NCBI RefSeq assembly: GCF_018294505.1
Contig: NC_057808.1
Location: 229,149,780 to 229,213,779 of the forward strand
Source: Triticum aestivum
Taxonomy: Eukaryota > Streptophyta > Magnoliopsida > Poales > Poaceae
DNA length: 64,000 bases
Direction: 5' to 3'
Under the pieces are notes generated by a model. The model saw only the letters and a program-made list of their open reading frames with translations, was not told where the DNA came from and searched no databases. Below are positions 9,807-21,123 of this stretch, piece after piece; within the stretch, counting starts at the first letter, position 1; each line of letters begins with the position of its first letter. A program made the position numbers and the translations under genes.

Positions 9807-10529
9807 AGAAAGGCCCAGCGCCTGTGAAGAAGGCCCAGTGCCTGTGAAGGTCTCCACTCGTGACACTCTCACGTAATAATGAGTGGGGCTGTACACGCCC
9901 CTGAGTCTCAGGAGTGCCACCCTCGGGCCTCTGGGCTCCCTCCCACGTCCTAGTGGCGGCACTTAGCTCCGCGCTGGTGAGAAGACAAGAAGACTAGACT
10001 AGGTGCCGGAAGCGGCTTTTCATTTGCTTTTCGTAGTTGTCTTGCCCTTCTTTAATAGAAATTTGCTTTTTGGTGTTCCTTGCCGGTCTTGTCCCATCGC
10101 CTTCTTCCTCTGTTTCTGCCTTCGGTTCTCTGTTTGACCTGTGCTCTCTCTCTCTCTCACGCGTCCCACGCGAGGGGGCAGGACAGGTGCCCTCGTGCCC
10201 TCGTGAGCGTCTTGCTTGTTTTTTCGTGAGGCACCCTCATTCGAGCCGCAAGCTGGCGCACCCCTCTCAATCCGTGCCCCTCGGGTACCGCGATATGAAG
10301 CGCGGGATCGTAGCCGGCAGCACATACGACCAGGGCTCGGAAGAGCAAAAGTTTTCTAACAAATTTTTGCAGCTCCTAGGCATTCCCCAAGCCGAGGAGG
10401 CCTCGCCAGGTATTGAGAAATGCGTGCCTCGTGAGGCAGAAGCTACTTCAAGCACGCCAAGTTAAGTTAATTCTACACGCCTATCTAAAACACTGATACT
10501 GCGACACAACACAGGAATGATAAACATAG
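9807..10529 (+). other. R3 spacer after integrase
   Basis: No ORF of note. Contains a short (CT)n run near 10146-10159. Part of it (9860-10010, with TGACACTCTCACGTAATAATG and the GCGCTGGTGAGAAGAC segment) has a reverse-oriented homologue in R4 at about 15480-15610, showing shared ancestry of the post-integrase region. It ends with the CATAG TSD of R4 (10525-10529). Confidence 0.7.
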
Positions 10530-11411
10530 TGTCGGATGTGGGGTTCCGGCAAAACCCTTAAGGTTCGAACTCTGGGGTGCGCGCGAAGTTCTTTCCCTCC
10601 TATCGATCTTCGCCCTAGCTCACTAAGATCTCGCGGACGAACTCGACGAACTCGCAACACAGAAAGACACGGGATTTATACTGGTTCAGGCCACCATTGT
10701 TGTGTAATACCCTACTCCAGTGTGTGGTGGTGGATTGCCTCTTAGGCTGATGAAGAACAGTACAAAGGGAAGAACAGCCTCCTGAGGTTGAGGTGTTCTT
10801 GTGCTCTGTGGACTTGTGTATGAGGACTCGATCCCGTTCCTACTGTGGTGGCGAGCTCTACTTATATAGGCCCTGGTCCTCTCCCCAAATATTGATCGGG
10901 AAGGGAGCCAACAATGGCGGGCGAATTTGAAAGGGGACAGCTAGTACAAGCTATCCTGAGAAAAGCGGTCTTCGCCTGCAAAAGGCTCTGGTGGTGACGC
11001 CATCTTGGGCTCCACGATGACCTCCGTCTTTCCGTGCTTCTGGTCTTGGTCTTGTTGCACCGATATGGCAACGTTTGCCTGATGCCTCGGTACTCCTCGC
11101 CTGCGCTTGCCTCCTTAGCACCAAAGAGGAAACAAGGACGCTGCGCGTGCTGGCGCCCGCCTGGCGCCCATCTGGTCTCGATCGTCATGGCTCACGTCAC
11201 TTGAGCCTCATGAGGTTTGCCCCGCCTTGATATCTCCGCTCCTCGTGAGCCCGCCTAGAGGGGCCGCTCCTGAGGAGGTCTTGCGTTGTCTGCCTCGCGA
11301 GGGTCTTCGATGCCTTGTTGATGAAGATGGGCCATACAGGCCTGCTAGCATAGCCGCGCCGTGGGCCGCAAGCAGGCAAGTCTGGGGACCCCCGTTCCCA
11401 GAACGCCGACA
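10530..11411 (-). repeat. R4 3' LTR (882 bp)
   Basis: Plus-strand ends TGTCGGATGTGGGG...CCCAGAACGCCGACA. It is immediately followed on the right by GTAGCCCCCGG, which on the minus strand is the polypurine tract ending GGGGGCTAC just before the LTR. Confidence 0.93.
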
Positions 11412-11702
11412 GTAGCCCCCGGACCCAAGGTGCGCTCGGGTTTGGCTTCGCGGCGAAGCCAAGGGTCAAGTACGGAGCGCCGAGGGCCCCCAAAGCCTGC
11501 GGCCTCGGTCGACGCATGGCGGTTGATTGGACGTGGGCATCTCGACTTCCCACGCTGCCTTTGAATCCGCCTAGCAATGCGCCCCCCGCAGTCTACACAG
11601 TTATCCCTCCGTTGCCCGTGTCTTGCTTCCCCAATCTCTCTGCCTCTTTAAGACTCTGCTCCTTCTCTCCGATCTGACCTGCCTCCTGCCAGCTCCACCG
11701 CC
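11412..11702 (+). promoter_or_regulatory. Putative antisense promoter inside R4 3' LTR
   Basis: Between the polypurine tract and the antisense ATG. Contains ATTGG (inverted CCAAT box, 11526-11530) directly joined to ACGTGGG (G-box-like core, 11531-11537), and TTTAAGA about 60 bp before the ATG as a weak TATA candidate. The ATTGGACGTGGG block is conserved at the same place in R5 (18305-18316) and in inverse orientation in R8 (57931-57942). The promoter role is inferred. Confidence 0.5.
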
Positions 11703-14700
11703 ATGGCGCCGAAACAAGCAGACGAGGGGAAGAAACCCTTGCCTTCGCCGAGCGCGCCTCCGGCCGTCGAGTCGGCGCTCGGCCGTCCCCGGGTGCTCAA
11801 TGACGAGGCCATGGACAAGGTGCGTCCAATGCTCGCTTCCAGCTTCAATGAGTGAGGAGAGACGGTGGCTTGGCCCGCGTCTCGCACTCGCATGGCCCGG
11901 GCCGCCATTGAGGTCCCAATCTTCATAGATGCCCTCTGGGCTGGCCTGATTCCTCCCTTCTCCGCCTTCTTCAACTCGGTGCTCGAGCATTATCAGATCC
12001 ACATGCTGCATCTCGACCCCCAATCTGTGACCCTCCTCGCTGTCTTCGCCTTTTTGTGCGAAGCCATGATGGGCATTGCTCCTTCTGTGGCCTTCTTCCG
12101 CCATTTCTTCTCATTGCATCTGACTGACCCTCGTCAGAGCTCGGGGTGCGTGAGCTTCCAGGCTGTGGCCGCGACGGCGGGCGCGGGGATTGACTTTGAG
12201 CTTCCACCATCCACGAGCGAGTTCCGGACACGATGGGTGTTTGTCGACGCCGGTGTGCTCAGCCCTCTGCTCCATGCCCCGGCGGGGCCTGCAGTTCCAA
12301 ACTCCGGTTGGGGCCATCAGAAGCTCACGAGCCCCCGCCTCGCTCCCATCTGGGCCAGGCTGAGGAGGTTGAAGGACCGCGGTGTGACTATGCCTATGGT
12401 GGTGAAGGAGTTCGTCAAGCGCCGAGTCGCTCCGCTTCAGCGCCATTCCCGCCCGATGTGGGCCTTGCTCAGCAGTCAAGACCACATGAGGTTTCAAGAG
12501 GAAGGGCTTCCTCTTAAGACGCGGGAGACAGTGCTTATGGTCCTGACTGGTACCCCTCTGCCGGACGAGATGCCCAGGAAGAGGTGTTTGCTGTACCGTT
12601 GGGAGAACAAGGATGAGTTTTCCGCGAGCATGCCCTCCTTTGATGAGTGGGGCCTGTGCCCGATCAGCCCGGTGCGGCCCCGCGAGAATCCTGTCGACGT
12701 GGTCCCGCTCCTCGTCACCGTTGCCGAGCTCGCCCCGAGTGAGGGTGCAGGAGGGCAAGCTCCGACGGAGGCCGGCGGCCCCGGTGCTAAAGAGCACATG
12801 TTGCACGGAGATCCAGGAGCGTCGTCCTCGGGAGCTCGCGATCCCTCCCCTGGGGCGTCGGTCACTGAGGCGACGCAACATGCAGTTCCCGAGGTCAAAG
12901 CCCCCGAAGCCTCGGGAGGTCGTAGCGAGACGGCGCTCGAATGCTAGCCGCAGCCAGGCACCCCTGAAGTTGCCTCTCCAAGCTCTTCTTTGGCCCCGCC
13001 TCGCACCGGCCGTCACGTCCAGCACTTCGGTTGGCTTTGCGTGGACTTCGAGGAGCTCCGCAAGAGGAAAGGATCTCCGAGCGGCAACAGTATCTTCGGG
13101 GCGTTGAAGCGGCGAAAGTACTTTGCTATCGACGAGTAAGTACTGCACCTTGTGATTTCTTGATTGCTGCGTTCCTTCCTGACGCTAGCTCTTCAGGACC
13201 CCTTCTGCCAGAGCCATCGGGCCCCTCGTGAAGCAATCCTCGCCTTCCTCGGCACCCCCGCTGGCCTTGGGCACCCCGAGCCTGTACGCTGTGCCTGGAA
13301 CTGGGTCGGCAAAGGAGTGCGCTCGCCTTCATGGAGCCTTGAATGTGTGGCCTCGCTGCCCTTCCTGCACGGTCTGGCTTGGAGCCTGGCGGGCGTTCCC
13401 TGATATCCTCCTCTGGTGATGGACAACAACTGGTTGACTTCGTCCTTGACTCCTCCTCAAGCAGCGGGCCGCATCCGGCCGGAGCTTCTCGCGAGGTCGG
13501 GCCGGCGCCTGGTGCGACACCAGCCCCCAGCCCCCTGCCGAGAGGTGGCGCGCCACTTGATGTCCCGCCTGCAGCCCCCGAGGTGGAGGACGAGGTGGGC
13601 CGTGCTTTCGAGTCTAAGCGCGGGCGAAGTGTCGTTCACCATGAGCTCTTCCAAGAGGCGATGGGCGCGATGAGCCGACTCGGTGAAGAACTTGCGGACG
13701 TCGACTCGCACCTTGAGGCTGAAGGTCTGCGGCTGGTGGAGGAACCGCGTAAGCTAAGGGTGGACATCAACCTTGGCCGCTATCAGCGTGATCTTGACAA
13801 CGTGAAGGCCGAGGCGTCCCTCAAAGTTTTCCGCGAAGCTTGCTCTCGAGCCTTGGAGGAGGCTCGCGAGGCTGACCGCTATCGCGAGGCTGCGGAGAAA
13901 TGCGCGTGGGAGCTCCAGGCCTGGAGTGAGTCCCTTGAGCAGCAGGTGGATGCGCGCAGAGCCGCCCTTGCGTCGCTGAGGGGGACGCCCGCTGAGGAAG
14001 AGGAGATCCGGAGGCGTGAGGAAGCGCTGGCTCTGGAAGCCGTGGAGCACAGCCTTGAGCTCGAACAACTAGAGATGAGGGAGCGTCAAGTTGCTCAGGC
14101 GGAAGATGCCGTCGGGGCTCGCGAGGCCAGGGTCCAAGAGGAAGTCGACCGCCGGGTGGCCGAGGTTCGCGCAGACCTGGAGGGTAGGTATGACTTGAAG
14201 TTGTAGCTTGCAGGAACGGAGGATGCGGGCAGGGCCGCTGCCCTGAGGCCCAGGTTGGACGAGGCGGACAGGCGTGGGGAGGCCACGGCCGCCGCCCTGG
14301 TCACGGCGCAAGCGGACTTGGCCTCCGCCCGCGCCGAGCTACTTTCTCTTCGGAAACGGGTTGATGACGCCGAGGTCGTCGCGCGGCAAAACAGGGAGGA
14401 AGTGCTCCAACGACGGACGCTGGAGCGCGAGCATGCCCCCATGCTTCAGGACCTCCGAAACAGGGCTAATACCACCCTGGGCCACATCTGCGACGAGAAT
14501 GCACCGGCCCCCCACTCGAACGACTATGCCAGCTATCTGACCTTCTTCACCGACGTGGTGACGCGCCTGGAAACCCGGTCTGACAGGGCTCGCCGGCTCA
14601 TGGAGGAGAGAAGTTGGGGCCTGCTCAGGCGCGCGTTCTCTCGTGTCTTCAGCCACCTCAGGAACACCTTCCCCGACTTTGACTTCGACGCCGCCATTGC

Positions 14701-14942
14701 CCCCGTACCGCAGGCCGTCCAGGGCATCTGGCGCGGTGAGTGGAAGATAATGTGGACGCGTTGGTCAGGGCCTTCACTTCAGAGGACGGCGCGGTGGTGG
14801 TCGCGCCGACGGAGGTGACGTGGTCGATGATGGGGACGCCGGCGCTGGTGATGGTGGCGGCGGCGCCAACGACGACGTCAGCGACGCGAGAGGCGCGTCC
14901 GAATATGACGCGGGGGATGCGGCTAGCGACATATCTGGCTAA
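11703..14942 (+). pseudogene. R4 antisense spliced gene: gypsy-type transposon domain plus coiled coil
   Basis: Runs opposite to the element. Exon 1 is 11703-13135 (MAPKQADEGKKPLP...): a domain with IPPFSAFFNSVLEHYQIHML, LLAVFAFLCEAMMGI and FRHFFSL, resembling the plant 'putative gypsy type transposon' domain (Pfam Transposase_28, from memory), ending ALKRRKYFAIDE. Intron 13136-13196 (GTAAGT...TTCAG, 61 bp, phase 2) matches the R8 intron in position and phase. Exon 2 is rich in Glu/Arg/Leu coiled coil (13600-14450), then RVFSHLRNTFPDFDFDAA and an acidic Gly/Asp tail to a TAA. Breaks: TGA 11853, TAG 12945, a frameshift near 13.35 kb, TAG 14204, and a frameshift near 14.74 kb. Function unknown. 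Confidence 0.75.
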
Positions 14943-15826
14943 TTCCTCATCCCTTTACTGCTTCACCCTGTATGCAAAAACTTGGGCGTGGCCCCTAAAC
15001 ATTGTTAGAGCATTTTGGGAGGGGGAGCCCCTCATGTAAATGAATCATGATTTCTATTTCTCTGCGTTGAATCAAGGGTGCGTTTCGGCCTGCCATGAGT
15101 CTGATGGCAAGTCTTGCCGCTACGGTTTACCTTAGCTGGGGCAGACCCTGAATCGTGTTGTGAGGTCGAGTGCCGCCGCGGGGCTCCTGTAGGGTCTGCT
15201 GACCCGCCCGAGAGGGCCTCATGAGGTTCCTACGCCGATCGGCGCGCGCGCTGGGCCCAGCCCCACTCGCGAGGGCCCCGCGAGGGGCCCGCGAGCGTGA
15301 GCTCGAGAACAAGGCAAGAACCAGACGGCAAGAAAACGCTTTGAACAGGAAAATGCACCCCCCGCACGCATCGACAAAAGCTTGACATCAACTTAAATCC
15401 AAATCCAGAAAGCAAGGCTACGGAAGAAAAGACCCAAAGCAAATGGCCGCGTCCGGCGCCTAGTCTAGTCTTCAGGTCTTCAAGTCTTCTCACCAGCGCG
15501 GAGCTAAGTGCTTCCACTAGGCGTGGGAGGGAGTCCCGGGGCCTGAGGCCGGCACCCCTGAGACTCTGGGGCGTGTATAGCCCCACTCATTATTACGTGA
15601 GAGTGTCACGGGCGGCGAGCTTCACAGGCGCTGGGCCTTCTTCATAGGAACCGGCCTTGCTTCATATCGCCAGACGAGGGCCCCGCCTTGCTCCTCCCTC
15701 GACCACCTTTGAGCCGACTGGCAGCCTGGACGACACAAAGGGGGGAAAGGGGACGCCAGCGGTGCCCCCGGCGACCACGGGTCCTCTGCCGGGGGAAGGC
15801 TTGCCGGCACCTCCCCGGCAGAGGGC
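14943..15826 (-). other. R4 spacer
   Basis: Non-coding stretch between the convergent antisense gene and the sense ORF remnant. Includes the reverse homologue of the R3 post-integrase spacer (about 15480-15660). No promoter, terminator or further ORF that I can support. Confidence 0.6.
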
Positions 15827-16824
15827 CTACCTCCGGGCGTTGCCTGGCTTCGCGTGACATGGGGAGGGGCCTCGTTCCTGGCTCCCTCCTCGCGGCCCCC
15901 AGCGTGATCCCCCCGGCAGAAGGGATGCTGCTGCGCCGGGGTCGCCGACTGACGCCGTGACCTGATTCACTTGCAGCCCATGGTTAGCGTAAGCCTGCTC
16001 CTGAGAAGTTAGTGGTACCCTGTAGTCATTGTCGCAGGCGGGATCGTTGCAGTTCTCCATTGGTTCCGGGAAGGCTTCAACCTCCAGCGTCCCTTCTTCC
16101 CACTCTTCCCCGAGGAACGAGCCAGGGTCGTCCTCTGGCGCGTACTCCTGGTCCATCATGCGGGGCACGTAGGCTTCTGGGGTGTCACCCCGAACACCTC
16201 GCCGTAGTGCCCCACACTCCACGCTGCCCCGCCTTGCGCGGCGTCCTGAGGATGGTAGCACGGCATCCCACTGGAACCATAAGAGGCGACGCTTGTACTC
16301 ATGCTCGTCGCGGGCGGCATAGGGGCGGTGGAGCCCCCGGCGCCACCGGCCATGCTGGTGTCGACGAAGCCCCCAGGCGCACCCGATGGCACGTGATTGT
16401 GGCGAGGCCCGCCGTGAGACCCCGGCGTGGCTTGAGAAGGAAGCTGATAGCAGAAGGGTGGCGCTCCCGATGCTGCTGCATCCAGCAGCTTGGCAACGCG
16501 CTCCAGCAGTGCATCCCGGCCGCTCTACACCAGCCGGCACCGCAGCAGCTCTCACGCCACCATGAGCGCTGCCCGCATGTTTGCCTGCTCCGGCCGTGAA
16601 TACGGCGCTGTTGCTGCGGCGTGGCTTGCTGCCCTTGCAGTGGCTCGTACTTGCCATGGTGTGAGGGTGGACGACGCCTGGCTGCGCCACCCGCGCCCCG
16701 CAGCGTTGGACGGCGCCCGCGGTGCCTGGGGCGCAGGGTCGTGGTCTTCATGGGCAGCTGTCACCGCTCAGGCCGGTCAAGCTGCCCAGCGGTCAGAATC
16801 AGCCCTTGGGTTGCCGGACATCAT
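15827..16824 (-). pseudogene. R4 sense ORF remnant of unknown function (gag position)
   Basis: Starts at an ATG about 70 bp after the 5' LTR (MMSGNPRADSDRWAA), where gag begins in relatives, but has no MADAR start or gag core. Several frames carry readable protein: RDALLERVAKLLDAAASG, a Gly/Ala/Ser/Met-rich stretch, then PRMMDQEYAPEDDPGSFLG, EEWEEGTLEVEAFPEP, DPACDNDYRVPLTSQEQAY. At least two stops and one frameshift. It ends shortly before the sequence matching the R3 post-integrase spacer, so PR to integrase has been deleted. I do not recognise the protein; it may be the N-terminal part of a divergent gag. Confidence 0.45.
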
Positions 16825-16893
16825 GGCCACGGAGCGTCGGCAAGTCGATTGGCGGTGAAGAAGCTCCGGTGCAGCACTACCTGGCGCGCCAAA

Positions 16894-17315
16894 TGTCGGA
16901 TGTGGGGTTCTGGCAAAACCCTTAAGGTTCAAACTCTGCGGTGCACGTGAAGTTCTTTCCCTCCTATCGATCTACGCCCTAGCTCACTAAGATCTCGCGG
17001 ATGAACTCGACGAACTCACAACACAGAAAGACACGGGATTTATACTGGTTCAGGCCGCCATTGTGGTGTAATACCCAACTCCAGTGTGTGGTGGTGGATT
17101 GCCTCTTGGGCTGATGAAGAACAGTACAAAGGGAAGAACAGCCTCCTGAGGTTGAGGTGTTCTTGTGCTCTGTGGACTTGTGTATGAGGACTCGATCCCG
17201 TTCCTACTGTGGTGGCTAGCTTACTTATATAGGCCCTGGTCCTCTACCCAAATATTGAGCGGGAAGGGAGCCAACAATGGCGGGCGAATTTGAAAGGGGA
17301 CAGCTAGTACAAGCT
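16894..17315 (-). repeat. R4 5' LTR, first part
   Basis: Starts TGTCGGATGTGGGGTTCTGG, preceded by the complement of the primer site (CTGGCGCGCCAAA). Interrupted after AAGCT (17311-17315) by R5; continues at 24534. Confidence 0.9.
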
Positions 17316-18190
17316 TGTCGGATGTGGGGTTCCGGCAAACCCTTAAGGTTCGAACTCTGGGGTGCGCGCGAAGTCTTTCCCTCCTACCGATCTACACCCT
17401 AGCTCGCTAAGATCTCGCGGACGAACTCGACGATCTCGCGACACAGAAAGACACGAGATTTATACTAGTTTGGGCCACCGTTGTGGTGTAATACCCTACT
17501 CCAGTGTGGTGGTGGATTGCCTCTTGGGCTGATGATGAACAGCACAAGGGGAAGAACAGCCTCCTGAGGTTGAGGTGTTCTTGTGCTTGGTGACTTAGCG
17601 GGTAAGAGCGGGGTGAACTGCTCGATGCCCCTACTGTGGTGGCTAGCTCTACTTATATAGGCCCTGGTCCTCTTCCCAAATATTGAGTGGGAAGGGAGCC
17701 AACAACGGCGGGCAAATTTTAAGGGGGACAGCTAGTACAAGCTATCCTGGCAAAAGTGGTCTTCGCCTGCGAAAGGTTCTGGTGGTGACGCCGTCTTGGG
17801 CTCCATGATGACCTCCGTCTTGCCATCCTCCTGGTCTTGGTCTCGTTGCACCGATATAGCAACCTTTGCCTGATGCCTGGGTACTCCTCGCCTGCGCCTG
17901 CTTCCTTAGCACCAAAGAGGAAACAAGGACGCTGCACGCGCTGGCGCCCGCCTGGCGCCGATCGTCATGGCTCATGTCACAAGAGCCTCGTGAGGTTTGC
18001 TCCGCCTTGATATCTCTGCTCCTCATGAGGCTGCCTGACTAGGCCACTCCTGAGGAGGTCTAGTGTCATCCGCCTCGCGAGGGTCTTGGATGCCTTGTTG
18101 ATCAAGATGGGCCGTACGGCCTGCTGGCTTAGCCACGCCGTGGGCCGCAGGCAGGCAAGTCAGGGGACCCCCGTTCCCAGAACGCCGACA
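17316..18190 (-). repeat. R5 3' LTR (875 bp)
   Basis: TGTCGGATGTGGGG...CCCAGAACGCCGACA, followed by GTAGCCCCCGGGCC (polypurine tract of the minus-strand element). Confidence 0.94.
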
Positions 18191-18518
18191 GTAGCCCCCG
18201 GGCCCAAGGTGCGCTCGGGCTTGGCTTCACGGCGAAGCCAACGGTCAAGTACGAAGCACCGCAGGCCCCAAAAGCCTACGGCCTCGGTTGACGCGTGGCG
18301 GTTGATTGGACGTGGGCGTCTCCGCTTCCCAACGCTTCCTCGGCAACTGCACGACTTGACATGTCCCTACGACATGCAAGGAAAACCATCATTACCTGCA
18401 ATCGTGGGAGACACCGGTTGGCCTTCTTCCGTTATAAATGGGGAGGGGGGCGGAGCCCCCGTCGCCCATATCTTCCTCGCTTGCTTGCTTCTTTCTCCTT
18501 GTTCCACTGCTAACAACA
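18191..18518 (+). promoter_or_regulatory. Putative antisense promoter of the R5 B3 gene
   Basis: Contains ATTGG (18305-18309) joined to ACGTGGG (18310-18316), then a clear TATA box TATAAAT at 18433-18439, about 80 bp before the ATG at 18519. The first block is shared with R4 and R8, which carry a different antisense gene, so this promoter segment appears to be a common cassette. Inference from motif position only. Confidence 0.55.
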
Positions 18519-19286
18519 ATGACGCCTATCAAAAGGTTTTCTGCCGAAGAGAAGGGAAAGGCTCCCCGGGATGACCTGGGGCCACTTCCGCTGAAGAAGA
18601 GGTCGGTCCACCGTCGTGATGAAGCAGCGATGCAGGTGGTGACGAGGCCTTGGTGCGAACGGCCTTCTCCGGGGTACCCGCTACCCTTGTACGCCCAAGC
18701 CGAGGGCTCAGGAGGACGGAGCGAACGTGTCCGGGGTCGCCGCGCCACAGCGACGTGCGCCGTCGCCCCCAGAATCCATGCCACGGACTCCTCGCGCGAG
18801 CTGGTGCTGTGGGTGCCGATGCCTCCAAGCTCCTGTATCCGCTTCCCGCGGTTCTTCTCCGACGTGATGCCGCCGAGGGGGCCTCTCGAGCTCTAGTTGT
18901 AGCACGCCGACTGCAGCGCTCCGGCGACCGGAGCAGAGATCGAAGCGGTCCCCACCGGCCAGATCTTCATGACTTGCGGCTGGGGCGAGATCGCACGGGT
19001 CTGCCGTGCGAGGGGCGCCCTCACGATCCACTTTGAGTTCGATGGCGCCTCCACGCTCTTCTTCAAGGTCTTCGATGCGGAGGGCCGCCGCCTGGAGTGT
19101 TGCCCCGGTGAGGAGCATCAGGCTGACGCGTGCTCCGCTCGCGGCCACTCCAGCAGCATCCCTTGGGAGTGCAGCAGCTCTCCTGAGCTCTACGAGACTC
19201 CGGAGACGAGCGATGACAGCTACGTGCCCCCGAGCTCTCGTCGCGCTCGGAGCAGAGCTGCAGCGTCCAGCCGTCGCCACCGCTGA
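18519..19286 (+). pseudogene. R5 antisense gene: plant B3-like DNA-binding protein
   Basis: One frame of 255 codons from MTPIKRFSAEEKGKA to a TGA, broken only by TAG codons at 18894 and 18900. Its start matches the R3 gene start (MAPTKRFSAAEKGKA). The middle matches the B3 fold: FPRFFSDVMP, then after the stops GWGEIARVCRARGALTIHF, FDGASTLFFKVFDAEGRR and LECCPG. The order RFF, GW-FAR, F-YDG, F-V-VF is that of REM-type plant B3 domains. The tail is Ser/Arg-rich. The second stop falls where R3 has Gln (WLQAD versus L-stop-HAD), consistent with CAG to TAG. No AT-hook here. Nuclear DNA binding is expected from the family; the role in the element is unknown. Confidence 0.72.
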
Positions 19287-20556
19287 TCTGGATGGGGTTG
19301 GCGCAGGCCTCCCGCGGCCCACTGTTGATGATGGCGTCCGCCGCCGGAGGGTGTAGATAGAATTCCCCTTAGTTTTAGCTTTTGTCCCCTGCGAAGAATC
19401 ATGAAGTACCCCGTGGGGGCATGTAAGGATTTGTAACGCCTTTTGTGCTTATCTTCCTTGTTATGAAAATTTCATGAACGCATGTCCCGTTAAGGCTCGG
19501 TCCCCCTTTCTCTCCTCACGATAGCTTGTTGCTCTACGCTGATGGGTCCCGGTCACCAGGCAGGCTACAGCCGTCGCTGGTATGCCAGGTCGTGTGTCGT
19601 GGTCAATGCCAGGAGGTGTGCGGCCCGAGGTCCAGTAAGAGCCCCTGAGGCGCGATGCTCAGGAGGTCCCCCTTAGTGCTCAAGTAGCCATGGTAAGGCA
19701 AGAGAGGGAGTTGACGTGGCCGCAACGGGGTTGCAACAAGGAGAGGATGACCGTTTGGCCCTAACATTCAGCCGATCTGAGAGCGGGACTTATCTCGTTG
19801 ACTTCGCGGCGATTCCTGACGTTGCGCCAGGGCTGCGCGCCTAATTGTGCGGCATAACCAGGTCGGCCCATATGAGTTTCCCTCCCCCCATGCTCTCCAT
19901 AGTGCTCTACGTCCTCAGGTCCCGGCCCTCGAGTGAACTCAGCCGCCGCTGGTATGCCAGGTCACGATGCCGTGGTCAAGGCCAGGGGGTGAGGGCTGGA
20001 GAGCCAGTAAGAGCTCCTGAGTCGCGATGCTCAGGAGCCCCCCTTTTAACGCGCAAGCGAATTGCACGAGAGAAAAGGAGACTTGCAGTGCCGCCTGCTA
20101 TCCTTCCCATGGGATCCCTGTGAACAGGCACAAGAAGAAACATGGTTTGTCGTTATAACTGCCAGCCTGCCGTTGGTTGCTCTGGATGAAGTGAAGGCAC
20201 TGAGGGCCTGGTGAGGTGACGTGCGCGGGGGGTGCTGCGAGCCACAGCTCGGCCGCTCAGATTTGTAGACGTGGCAGGGACGGACCCATGCACCAGCGCC
20301 GTGCCTGTGAGGAGGCCCCCGTGGGAGGCGATGGTCGAGCAGGTGATAGCAATTGGCAGGTTAAGCATGGAAAGCAGATCAACTTGGGTAAATGCAGGAA
20401 GATACACGCCACTGGGTCTGGCCCGAGCGGCTTGGGGATGATGCAGCCCGAGAGGCGCCCCCAGCAAGGTAAGCTAAAGACATAAGCAAAGGGATACATG
20501 CCACAGGGACGGACCCATGTGGCCTGGGAATGATGCAGCCCGAGGGGCGCTCCCAG
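19287..20556 (-). other. R5 spacer with repeated hairpin unit
   Basis: No supported ORF. Two related units about 370 bp apart (19560-19690 and 19925-20060) share GCTGGTATGCCAGGTC, CCAGTAAGAGC and a CTCCTGAG...GCTCAGGAG inverted repeat around a CGCGATG loop. Related hairpins occur in the R8 spacer. The right end carries the GATGCAGCCCGAG doublet also seen in R1. Confidence 0.6.
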
Positions 20557-21123
20557 CTAAACGAGCTTGGAAGATGTCACCTGGTTTTGTAGACGAAGTA
20601 GAGTTGGTGCAGCTGAAGACGTGCGTTGAAGGGATGACTCTTCATGAGCCACCGGGGCCCTGAGCCTCAGGAGGCTCTGGGGGCTCAGGAGGTTCCCTGA
20701 AGACCATCTCCATCTCTTCCAGGACGGCATGGTACCTGGCCTCCTGAGCCGCCAGGTCACGCCGCAGATTGCGCTGATAGGCTGACGCCACGCTCGGCAA
20801 GCCGAAGGGCATGCGAACTTAGCTGTGTGGCGGGCCCTGGCAGCGGCCCGCATGCGAAGGCCAGAAGCGCTCCTGAGAGGCGGCCCTGTTGAGCCCTGGG
20901 ACATCGATGCAGACACGCAGCCCAGCATCCTCGCCTGGATGGGGAGCTGCGCCTCGTGAGCGGCCGTCGCCGCGCATGGCTCTTGCGTCTTGCAGCTCCT
21001 GAGTGGTCTTGGTGATGAACTCCTGAGTGGTGGGCACTCATTGCCCTGTGCTCTCCTGAGGGACGTGTGCCGCGAAGCACACCTCCAAGTGGTGCCCAAG
21101 CGCCTCCCTCGCGATATTGGCAA
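20557..21123 (-). pseudogene. R5 miniature reverse-transcriptase remnant
   Basis: LRVCIDVPGLNRAASQE, then a TAA where R8 has Tyr, then VRMPFGLPSVASAYQ, then the Glu/Pro-rich ending (EPPEPPEPPEAQG) shared with R8. Same deletion between RT blocks and same loss of YxDD as in R1 and R8. A second, overlapping frame is also open for 188 codons, as in R8; I regard that as a GC-rich shadow. Confidence 0.7.

Noticed and set aside
10146..10159. CT microsatellite
   Set aside because: Too short to be of interest; part of the R3 spacer.
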